Below, piece after piece: positions 1 through 6,208 of a stretch of 15,341 bases of DNA. Position 1 is the first letter of the stretch, and every line of letters begins with the position of its first letter. Position numbers and translations under genes: made by a program. The stretch is from JBBDWJ01 sp040902925 (GTDB lineage Bacteria; Acidobacteriota; Terriglobia; Bryobacterales; UBA6623): assembly GCA_040902925.1 (NCBI GenBank), contig JBBDWJ010000275.1, positions 1 to 15,341 of the forward strand, in the 5' to 3' direction. The notes below the pieces were generated by a model that worked only from the letters and a program-made list of their open reading frames with translations, searched no databases and was not told where the DNA came from.

Positions 1-122
1 TCAGAAGTTGGCGGGCTTCCACCGGACGCAGCGCCGGCGTCTTTACGGTCGCCAGTCGCGTTATCGTCGGGCCGCTTGGAGCCGCTGTGCGGCTTGGCGT
101 TAGATGTACTGTTTCGAGGCAT
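1..122 (-). CDS. Partial ORF running off the left edge, phage-like hypothetical
   Basis: Reading the minus strand from an ATG at 122 gives an open frame of about 40 codons to the window edge with no stop. It begins MPRNSTSNAKPHSG and continues rich in Ser, Gly, Pro, Lys and Asp, so the visible part is hydrophilic and probably disordered. A Shine-Dalgarno-like GGAG lies 9 bases upstream of the ATG on the minus strand. The start lies inside the last codons of the DUF5659-type gene (23-base overlap), which fits translational coupling in a small minus-strand operon. No family is recognisable from the fragment. It could be a chance frame, but the good ribosome site and the overlap argue for a gene. 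Confidence 0.42.
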   Translation of the reverse strand, partial: MPRNSTSNAKPHSGSKRPDDNATGDRKDAGAASGGSPPTS

Positions 123-363
123 CGTAGTGTTCTCCCTGAATGATCTTGCTGACGTAGACCTTGGCTTTTCGCAAGGCGTTGAAATAGTTACGGCACGCCA
201 CGGGTGCGTTGCCGGTATAGTCGCCGATGGCTTGCATCAGCGCGGGGTTCGCGTCGTAGACGAAAAAAACGTCAGGACGGCGGAGTGTGATGTCTGTCGG
301 GTGGATTCCTACGGCGAGGAGGTAACCCGCTAAACCGTAATCGCGGGTTTCAAAGGGTTCCAT
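100..363 (-). CDS. DUF5659-type small protein
   Basis: About 87 residues from the chosen ATG at 363; an alternative ATG at 375 adds four residues. AAGGA abuts the 375 start but lies 11 bases ahead of 363, so 363 is preferred. The protein has the pattern I associate with DUF5659: an N-terminal ETRDYGLAGYLLAVG segment, a short R-x-DVFFVYD strand, then a helical stretch ending near YFNALRKAKVYVSKI. Proteins of this type are small, of unknown function, and often found on phages and mobile elements. There is no signal peptide or membrane segment. It seems to be the first gene of a minus-strand pair with the partial ORF at the edge. The family call is from memory of the pattern. Confidence 0.62.
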   Translation of the reverse strand: MEPFETRDYGLAGYLLAVGIHPTDITLRRPDVFFVYDANPALMQAIGDYTGNAPVACRNYFNALRKAKVYVSKIIQGEHYDASKQYI

Positions 364-605
364 TGGCTGAATCATCCTTCACTGTTGTTTACGGCCTTTC
401 GAGGGGCCTCTACTGTTATTTAGGCAGAAAAAGCGGTCGTGCTACGTATTTATTTTTCGTATGCTCGTAGCGTTCCCTAGCTTGCTCATGTGTGGTTTGA
501 GACGTATCCGGCCTTACACTTCGTTCCAACTTTTCTAGGTGTTTCACCTTAGGCCTTCTAAGGCCCGTGGGAACGCGCGGCTGGCCGAAGGCGTCCCTAC
601 TTGGT
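364..605. other. Intergenic region between divergent island-like genes
   Basis: This stretch separates the minus-strand DUF5659-type gene from the plus-strand HNH gene and is more AT-rich than the flanks. It holds an inverted repeat, CCTTAG (547-552) and CTAAGG (558-563), around a 5-base loop, which could be an operator. A minus-strand frame spans 416-613 (65 codons from a GTG, very basic and polar) but overlaps the HNH start and matches no family I know, so it is not called as a gene. A GTG at 567 is in frame with the HNH gene. Confidence 0.35.
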
Positions 606-1238
606 ATGGACACGCCAGGAACGCCGCCAGAGGGCCTAGAAACGCCGCCGTGGGACTCTTTCGAGGAATGGCGTCCCGTTACGTTAGACGGCGCGCCGTG
701 GCCTTACGAGGTATCGGACGTTGGCCGCGTGAGACGTTCCGCCGGCGGTAGCAATCGGACCTTCGCGGGCCGTGAGCGCAAGGCGTTTCCAACGCGGAAA
801 GGCTATCTGCGGGTCGATCTATGGAACGATGGCCGCGCGAAGTCGATCGACGTTCATTGTTTGGTAGCTTTGACGTTCATCGGGCCGAAGCCTGCGCGCC
901 ACGAAGTAAACCATATCGACGGGGACAAGACGAACAATCGTTCGTGGAATCTCGAATGGGTCACGCGCGGAGGGAACATCCGTCACGCCTTCCGCAAGGG
1001 TCTAGCGAAGGGTCTGAAGGGCGAGCGAAACAACGCCGCGAAACTCACGTGGCAAGCCGTAGACGCTATCCGTTCGTTGAGTGCAAGCGGTGTATCCGCA
1101 GCAAAGCTAGCGAGCCGGTTCGGCGTTCACAATGGCACCGTTCGCGCGGTTCTCGAAAGTCGCACTTGGAAACGCAAACCTGCTACCATGGCCGGTGCAT
1201 CAGCCTTGGCCGATTTGGACACCGCATCAGCGGCGTAA
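606..1238 (+). CDS. NUMOD4/HNH homing-type endonuclease with C-terminal HTH
   Basis: 210 residues from the ATG at 606; a GTG at 567 would add 13 residues with no sign of conservation. Residues about 21-65 form a NUMOD4-like module (EEWRPV, then YEVSDVGRVRR). Residues about 66-130 form an HNH_3-type nuclease with H84, the core NHIDGDKTNN (102-111) and NLEWVT (115-120). Residues about 143-188 form a helix-turn-helix of the kind that follows such nucleases (AAKLTWQAVDAIRSL, then LASRFGVHNGTV). Family knowledge: these are free-standing homing-like endonucleases in phages and mobile DNA that nick or cut a specific site. The stop is only 15 bases before the tRNA-Gly gene, which suggests the end of an island. 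No strong ribosome site is visible. The nuclease residues look intact. Confidence 0.85.
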   Translation: MDTPGTPPEGLETPPWDSFEEWRPVTLDGAPWPYEVSDVGRVRRSAGGSNRTFAGRERKAFPTRKGYLRVDLWNDGRAKSIDVHCLVALTFIGPKPARHEVNHIDGDKTNNRSWNLEWVTRGGNIRHAFRKGLAKGLKGERNNAAKLTWQAVDAIRSLSASGVSAAKLASRFGVHNGTVRAVLESRTWKRKPATMAGASALADLDTASAA

Positions 1239-1253
1239 CTCGTTGAATACGAA

Positions 1254-1328
1254 GCGGGAGTAGTTCAGTGGTAGAACGTCAGCTTCCCAAGCTGAATGCC
1301 GCGGGTTCAATCCCCGTCTCCCGCTCCA
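1254..1328 (+). tRNA. tRNA-Gly (anticodon CCC)
   Basis: The full cloverleaf can be drawn by eye. Acceptor GCGGGAG (1254-1260) pairs perfectly with CTCCCGC (1318-1324). The D arm is GTTC/GAAC. The anticodon stem TCAGC/GCTGA encloses the loop TTCCCAA, whose central CCC is the anticodon and reads GGG glycine codons. The T arm GCGGG/CCCGT encloses TTCAATC. The discriminator is U (1325), typical of bacterial tRNA-Gly, and CCA (1326-1328) is encoded. tRNA genes are common integration sites. Here the mobile-looking genes lie on the 5' side, and I see no second copy of the tRNA 3' end in the window. Confidence 0.96.
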
Positions 1329-1360
1329 TGTTTTTTCGACAGCTTTAGGCGTTGCCCCTC

Positions 1361-1729
1361 ATGCCAACTCTCATCACTCAACCCACTCGCATCCGCGCCG
1401 CCGGTAACAAGACCAAGATCATCGAAGAACACATCGGGCTGGTCAATTCGGCCACCTCGAAGGTCAGCGTGGCCCATATGCGCAGTCCCAGCGGCTGGCT
1501 TGAGCCCGGGCAGCGGCCTGATTTCGACGAGTTTACGATCGTTGTTAAAGGAATGCTGCGTGTCGAGCATGAAGGTGGGCTGATGGACGTCCAGGCCGGG
1601 CAGGCTGTGATCGCCCATAAGGGCGAATGGGTGCGCTACAGCACGCCGACGGAGGAGGGCGCCGAGTATTACGCGATCTGCGTGCCGGCCTTCTCACCTG
1701 CGTTGGTGCACCGCGAAGACGAATAGGCG
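1361..1729 (+). CDS. Small cupin-fold protein
   Basis: 121 residues from the ATG at 1361; a TTG at 1352 would add three. One double-stranded beta-helix (cupin_2 type) covers about residues 35-110: hydrophobic strands, DFDEFTIVVKGMLRVEH (motif 1 region), then VQAGQAVIAHKGEWVRYSTP (motif 2 region) and a final YYAICVPAF strand. The classical metal ligands (HxH in motif 1, His in motif 2) are not seen: motif 1 reads DFDEF and the motif 2 Gly-Pro-His pattern is absent. A metal-free or unusual site is therefore likely and the substrate is unknown. No signal peptide, so cytosolic. It begins 32 bases after the tRNA and may be read through from the tRNA promoter; no clear Shine-Dalgarno is visible. 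The stop is TAG. Confidence 0.8.
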
Positions 1730-1829
1730 CTCCACTGTTCGTCCCGCGCCGTATCGCTGCGCCTGACCAGCGACACCTCGGAAGCCGGCGATCCTCCACG
1801 GCTTGGCCGTCAGACTTAGGCTCTGGCGG

Positions 1830-2699
1830 CTATTCCAGATCCAGCAGACGGGCGGGATTACGCCGCAGCATGATGTCGATTTCGCTTTCCGAGATTCCCG
1901 CCGCCAGCAATCCCGCAATGTAGGTCTTGATTCCCGCCGGATGCACCGGGTTGACGGCATTTCCCAGATCGCTCGACATGATGCAATGCTCGGCGCCCAA
2001 CGCCTTCATCAGCTTGGCGTACTCGGCTAACGTGCGGCGGCCCTTGCCGGCGTATTCCAGGGTTGTTCCATAGCAGTACTCCAGGTATGCACCCATTTTG
2101 GCCGCTTCCTGTTGTTGCTCCAGGCTCATGCGGTTGATGGGATGCGTCACGATGATGCGATCGATTCCGGCCTTGCGCGCCTCGCGGATCAGCAGCAGTG
2201 TGTTTTCCGGAGTAGCATGGCCGGTGGCCAGCGCCAGGTTTTCGCGGGCCATGATTTTGAACACTTCGTACACTTCGGGCAGCAGTTTGCCGTCGCGCTC
2301 GACCGGCACTCGCTCGGCATCCATCGTGGGCATCCATACGATCCGGCCGTAGCGGCCCGGAAGCTGCGTCATCTGCTCGACGGCCGCCGGATTGATGCCG
2401 CCCACCGGGCTGTTCAGCGCTAGGCCGCCAAAAATTTGAACCCCAGGCACCTCGCGAGCGACCAGAAAGGCAATCGGCGCGGTGGGTATAAAGTGGTTTT
2501 TGAGCACCACCGCGCGCATGTGTTCCTTGCGGGCGATGCGCGCCAGGTCCATGGCATCCACGGAGCGCGGAATCGTTTCGGGATCCACGTGAGCGTGGAC
2601 GTCAACCACACCTTCGAGCTGCGCCCAACTCACGCCGGCGCTCATCATCAGCAAAAGAAGCAAAATCATCGTTGCATAACTCCCCGCTCCGTTTTTCAC
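1830..2699 (-). CDS. Exported DUF6282 amidohydrolase-like protein
   Basis: 289 residues from a GTG at 2699; an ATG at 2669 (residue 11) is the alternative, but it would leave the signal peptide without its N-terminal Lys. Residues 1-27 are a signal peptide (hydrophobic ILLLLLMM core, likely cut after SWAQ), so the enzyme is exported. The rest is a TIM barrel of the metal-dependent hydrolase type matching DUF6282: VDVHAHVDP (H35, H37 as metal ligands), AVVLKNHF (K67, H69), GGLALNSPVGGINP, VWMPTMDA, then GHATPEN, THPINRM and SSDLGN, which supply the later His and Asp positions expected in this superfamily. The reaction is unknown; hydrolysis of a C-N or related bond is an inference. It lies downstream of the aldo/keto reductase on the same strand, 191 bases away, so it probably has its own promoter. 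Confidence 0.85.
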   Translation of the reverse strand: MKNGAGSYATMILLLLLMMSAGVSWAQLEGVVDVHAHVDPETIPRSVDAMDLARIARKEHMRAVVLKNHFIPTAPIAFLVAREVPGVQIFGGLALNSPVGGINPAAVEQMTQLPGRYGRIVWMPTMDAERVPVERDGKLLPEVYEVFKIMARENLALATGHATPENTLLLIREARKAGIDRIIVTHPINRMSLEQQQEAAKMGAYLEYCYGTTLEYAGKGRRTLAEYAKLMKALGAEHCIMSSDLGNAVNPVHPAGIKTYIAGLLAAGISESEIDIMLRRNPARLLDLE

Positions 2700-2838
2700 A
2701 CGCCGGGCCAGGCCGCCGCATGGTCACGGGCTACGATAGCGCAATTGGATTGCCGGGAGCAGAGCTTTGCGGATTCCGACAAACGGGAGAATCGGCTGGC
2801 GTACGGAACGCCGGCCGAATAAGGACGAAAAGCAGAGC

Positions 2839-2852
2839 GCAAAAGGCAAAAG
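2839..2852. repeat. Short GGCAAAA-type repeat
   Basis: GCAAAAGGCAAAAG in the 191-base gap between the aldo/keto reductase and the DUF6282 gene: two units of the heptamer that forms a longer array at 12415-12446. On the minus strand it reads as CTTTTGC runs downstream of the reductase stop. Confidence 0.6.
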
Positions 2853-2890
2853 TTAGCTGCAGCCCCAGCCGCGTTACTTTTCCTGAAAGG

Positions 2891-3913
2891 TCACGCGTCG
2901 TGATGCTGATGGTTGAAGTGGTAGTCGAGAGCCGTCTTGTTAGCCTCGGCCAATCTCGTCGACAGCTCCTTCATTTCCGCCTTCGGCATGGGCTGGAAGC
3001 TGCGCGCCAGCCCGGTATTCTGACGGATGAACTCCAGTTGCGGCATGCCGACCGTCACCAGCGAAACCGGCAGCGACAGGGCATACTGGATCAGCTTCGA
3101 GGCGCTCGCGCGCTTCGCGCCGGACCCGATCAGTCCCTCTTGCGCGGTGACTTTCATGCCGATGATGCCCATGTTTTTGCGAACCGCGACCGGAAGAGCG
3201 ATGTCCTCGAAGCTGGTTCCGGGATAAGGCGTGGGCGCCAGGGGCTCGCCGAAGAAGTCGTTGACACCTCCGGTTTTCCAGTATCCCGCTCCGTCGGGGC
3301 TGCGGCCTTGCATCCCTGCGTTCAACGCCATCTGCGTGCAGTTGAAGTCGTAGCGCTCCAGAGCCTTCGCCAGCGTGACGGGATCGGTGTGCGAGGTGAT
3401 GCCGATGAAGCGCACCATCTTCTCATCCCGCAGCTTATAGAGGGCGCGCACAGCGCCTTCGTTCTCGATTTTTTCGAGGTCCTCTTCATAGCGCAGGCTG
3501 TGGATGTGCAAGGCGTCGAGGTGGTCGGTTTGGAGGCTCTTCAAGCTGCCCTCGCAACGCTTCATCACATCGTCGTAGGTGCGCGCCGGTGTTTTGGTCG
3601 CGAGAAAGACCTCTTTGCGCCGCTGCTTGGTGACGTTGCCGACCCACGTCTCGCTGATGCCGTCGCCGTAAGCCTGCGCCGTATCGAAATACCGAATGCC
3701 GAGATCCAGCGCCAGTTGGAGCGCCTCGCCGCCGCGATCTTCGGTCTTATAGCCAGCCCAGAGACGGTTGCCGCAACCGATAGCCAAAATCGTGACCTTT
3801 TCTCCGGTGGCGCCGAATGGGCGCGTGGGCAGCGCTTGTCCGCTGCCGGCCGCGTTGGCAGCCGCGGCGGCTCCGATGCCTCCAAGGAACGCTCTGCGTG
3901 ACAACCGGGTCAT
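2891..3913 (-). CDS. Tat-exported aldo/keto reductase
   Basis: 340 residues. The start ATG at 3913 has a clear Shine-Dalgarno (GAGGAG, 6 bases upstream on the minus strand). Residues 1-23 are a twin-arginine signal (SRRAFLGG followed by an Ala-rich stretch), so the protein probably folds with its NAD(P)H cofactor in the cytosol and is exported through Tat. The aldo/keto reductase barrel follows from about residue 30, with the catalytic tetrad in place: D77 and Y82 (FDTAQAYGD), K107 (ATKTP) and H138 (HIHSL). Length fits the family (about 280-340). The sugar, steroid or aldehyde substrate cannot be told. The C-terminal tail is His-rich (HFNHQHHDA). It precedes the exported DUF6282 gene on the same strand, suggesting two periplasmic enzymes acting in one area. 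Confidence 0.9.
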   Translation of the reverse strand: MTRLSRRAFLGGIGAAAAANAAGSGQALPTRPFGATGEKVTILAIGCGNRLWAGYKTEDRGGEALQLALDLGIRYFDTAQAYGDGISETWVGNVTKQRRKEVFLATKTPARTYDDVMKRCEGSLKSLQTDHLDALHIHSLRYEEDLEKIENEGAVRALYKLRDEKMVRFIGITSHTDPVTLAKALERYDFNCTQMALNAGMQGRSPDGAGYWKTGGVNDFFGEPLAPTPYPGTSFEDIALPVAVRKNMGIIGMKVTAQEGLIGSGAKRASASKLIQYALSLPVSLVTVGMPQLEFIRQNTGLARSFQPMPKAEMKELSTRLAEANKTALDYHFNHQHHDA

Positions 3914-4207
3914 GGGAATCTCCTCTCGTGGCTCGGGAACCTGTCCCCCAGACAGTGTACTACGGACTTCTCGGAAATTCCCTTCAATGAATCGAAGGGC
4001 GGCGCGTCCGGCCGCGGGTTTGCTTCGCGGCCGCTGGATCGCCGGAGCGTCCCACCCCCCACGGCGCTATAATACTCGGCTCGCCAATACACCGCTCCCT
4101 GTCCGGTTGAATCTCAACGAACTTAATGGAGTCAGGGCTCCACGTGCCACTGAAGGCGTGTTGTTCGTGAAGATATCTGAGCCGGGTCCGCGTTGCGGAA
4201 GGAATCC
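3914..4207. promoter_or_regulatory. Divergent control region with two inverted repeats and a TATAAT box
   Basis: This 294-base gap separates the minus-strand aldo/keto reductase from the plus-strand hydrolase. It contains CCCTTC (3980-3985)/GAAGGG (3994-3999) around 8 bases, and a strong 8-bp GC stem CGGCCGCG (4009-4016)/CGCGGCCG (4026-4033) around a 9-base loop. A perfect TATAAT lies at 4068-4073 on the plus strand, though I see no good -35 at 17 bases, so activator help or a chance match is possible. If used, the hydrolase mRNA leader would be about 130 bases. No gene is evident. Confidence 0.4.
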
Positions 4208-6193
4208 ATGACGAGACGAACTTTGCTTTTTCTTTCCGCGCTCGGCGCTTACTCCCCTCAAGCGCGAAGTCAGTATGTACGGCCTTCCCAGGGGCCTCCG
4301 GGCGACCAGTTTCCACCTTCCTCCGAGCAGGCCGCGGAAATCCGGCGCAAGATGGCCGAGCTGGAAGAGCGCCTGTCTACTTTGCGCGAAAAGAAAGCTC
4401 CCGATGAGGCAATCGTCGAGGTGGAGATCTTTCATAAAGCCGCGGAGTGGATCGGGCGCCACAACGAGTACTACTTCAAGGATTCGGTTGCCAAAACGCT
4501 CTCGCTGCTCGATATCGGGCTCGCTCGATCCCGCGAGCTCGAAGCCGGCAAACCATCATGGACAGGCGCGACCGGACTCGTACTGCGCGCGTATCGTTCG
4601 CGGGTGGATGGCAGCGCCCAACCCTACGTTGCCCACGTACCTGCGTCCTACGATGGCAGCCGGCCGGTGCGCATGGACGTTCTGCTTCACGGCACGAATC
4701 GCGCCATGGGAGAGGTGGAGTTCCTGTCCCGCAAGCCGGCGGAGATTCGCCACGGGAGCGTTCCCCTCGCGCCGATCGGCTTCATTCAAATCGAGGTTCT
4801 CGGCCGCACGAACAACGCGTATCGCTGGGGCGGCGAAATGGACGTGCTGGAATCAGTCGAGGCGGCGAAGCGAAGTTATAAGATCGATGAAGATCGCGTT
4901 GTGCTGCGCGGTTTCTCGATGGGCGGCGCGGGAGCATGGCATCTGGGTCTGCACTATCCGGATCAATGGGCCGCAATCGAGGCCGGCGCGGGTTTCACCG
5001 ATACGATGGAATACGCCCGTTTGTACAACCTGCCCTCTTACCAGTTGAATGCGCTGCACATTTACGACTCGCGCGACTACGCGCTCAACGTTTTCCAGCT
5101 CCCCACCGTCGGTTACGGCGGAGAAGACGACCGCCAGCTGGCCGCGTCGGTCAACATTCGCGAGCAGCTCGCCAAGGAGGGCTTTGCTTTTCAGCGCGAC
5201 GGCCTCAACCGGACTACTGACGAACTGCCTGCCGTTTTTCTGGTGGGGCCGAAAACCCCGCATTGCTGGGAACCGGAGAGCAAGAAGCGGTCGGAGGCGT
5301 TCATCGAGCAGGCCCTGAAGAAGGGGCGCGCCGAACCGGACCACCTCCGGTTCGTCACCTACACCACGCGTTATGACCGCTGTTTTTGGGTCAGGGTAGG
5401 TGAACTCGATCAGCATTACGAGCGAGCCGAAGTCGACGCCCGGCGCTCGGACGGCGGCGCCACGGTTGAAATCAAAACCAAGAACGTCGCCGCGTTGTTG
5501 TTGAACGTGCCCCGCGCGCGAACGGTTACCATCGACGGCCAGCCGATGGAGAAGCTCCACGTGAGTCCGGAGCTGGTGTTTCAAAAACGGGAGGGCGTTT
5601 GGAGTGAGGCCAGCGATGCTTCGCTCCGCAAGCGCCACGGGCTGCAGGGCCCGATTGACGACGCCTTTCTCGATTCCTTCCTTTGCGTTCGGCCCACCCG
5701 CCGCGCTGCCAATGACATGGCCGGCCGGTACGCGGAGGAAACCCTGAGCGTTTTCCTCGACGCCTATTCCCAATACTTTCGGGGGCAGGTGCGCGTTAAG
5801 GACGACACGGCGGTAACCGCGGGCGACGCGTCGAACCACCACCTTGTCCTGTTTGGCGACCCGGAAAGTAATCAGGTGATCAAGGGAGTGACCGGCAAGT
5901 TGCCGCTGCAGTGGGACGCCGCCAAGCTTTCCTTGGGCGGCCAGAGCTATGATGCTTCGCGGCACACTATCGCAATGATCTATCCGAACCCGCTTCAACC
6001 TCAGCGATACGTTGTGCTCAACACGGGCCACTCGTTTCAGGCGCACGATATGGCGGCGACAAATGCCATGTTGTTCCCGCGCTTTGGAGACTATGCCGTG
6101 CTTCAGTTGCGGCAGCCGATTGGGGGCGTTGTCGAAAGCGAGGTTGTTACCTCGGGATACTTCGACGAGCATTGGAAGCTGCCGCGCGAGTAG
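4208..6193 (+). CDS. Secreted alpha/beta hydrolase (prolyl oligopeptidase/esterase type)
   Basis: 661 residues from the ATG at 4208, chosen because GGAAGGA sits just upstream; a TTG at 4193 is in frame but lies before that site. Residues 1-22 form a signal peptide ending near ARSQ. A charged, probably coiled-coil segment follows (about 38-75, EIRRKMAELEERLSTLREKK). The alpha/beta hydrolase domain is about residues 120-380: oxyanion region LLHG (159-162), nucleophile elbow GFSMGGAG with S237, and the probable catalytic His in GPKTPHCW (H352). The acid was not pinned down. About 280 further residues are beta-rich and unassigned. Family knowledge points to secreted esterase or peptidase enzymes of the PHB-depolymerase/prolyl-oligopeptidase group; substrate unknown. 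It ends 15 bases from the stop of the convergent S9 peptidase gene. Confidence 0.83.
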   Translation: MTRRTLLFLSALGAYSPQARSQYVRPSQGPPGDQFPPSSEQAAEIRRKMAELEERLSTLREKKAPDEAIVEVEIFHKAAEWIGRHNEYYFKDSVAKTLSLLDIGLARSRELEAGKPSWTGATGLVLRAYRSRVDGSAQPYVAHVPASYDGSRPVRMDVLLHGTNRAMGEVEFLSRKPAEIRHGSVPLAPIGFIQIEVLGRTNNAYRWGGEMDVLESVEAAKRSYKIDEDRVVLRGFSMGGAGAWHLGLHYPDQWAAIEAGAGFTDTMEYARLYNLPSYQLNALHIYDSRDYALNVFQLPTVGYGGEDDRQLAASVNIREQLAKEGFAFQRDGLNRTTDELPAVFLVGPKTPHCWEPESKKRSEAFIEQALKKGRAEPDHLRFVTYTTRYDRCFWVRVGELDQHYERAEVDARRSDGGATVEIKTKNVAALLLNVPRARTVTIDGQPMEKLHVSPELVFQKREGVWSEASDASLRKRHGLQGPIDDAFLDSFLCVRPTRRAANDMAGRYAEETLSVFLDAYSQYFRGQVRVKDDTAVTAGDASNHHLVLFGDPESNQVIKGVTGKLPLQWDAAKLSLGGQSYDASRHTIAMIYPNPLQPQRYVVLNTGHSFQAHDMAATNAMLFPRFGDYAVLQLRQPIGGVVESEVVTSGYFDEHWKLPRE

Positions 6194-6208
6194 CTAAGCC
6201 ATCGACTC

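Noticed and set aside
80..94. Hairpin AGCCGC-TGT-GCGGCT near the left edge
   Set aside because: It lies inside the probable edge ORF and lacks a T run; such short GC stems are expected by chance.
416..613. Minus-strand 65-codon frame upstream of the DUF5659-type gene
   Set aside because: It starts with GTG inside the HNH gene, has no clear ribosome site at that start and matches no known family. It is possible but not supported.
1798..1810. Small hairpin ACGGC-TTG-GCCGT between the convergent cupin and DUF6282 genes
   Set aside because: The stem is only 5 bp and no T run follows, so it is not called as a terminator.
2672..3901. Long plus-strand open frame of about 409 codons
   Set aside because: It is the antisense shadow of the aldo/keto reductase: composition is Arg/Ala/Gly-rich with no family pattern, while the minus strand has a complete catalytic tetrad and a Tat signal.
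4853..6172. Long minus-strand open frame of about 439 codons
   Set aside because: Antisense to the secreted hydrolase, which has a Shine-Dalgarno, a signal peptide and catalytic motifs. The antisense frame shows none.
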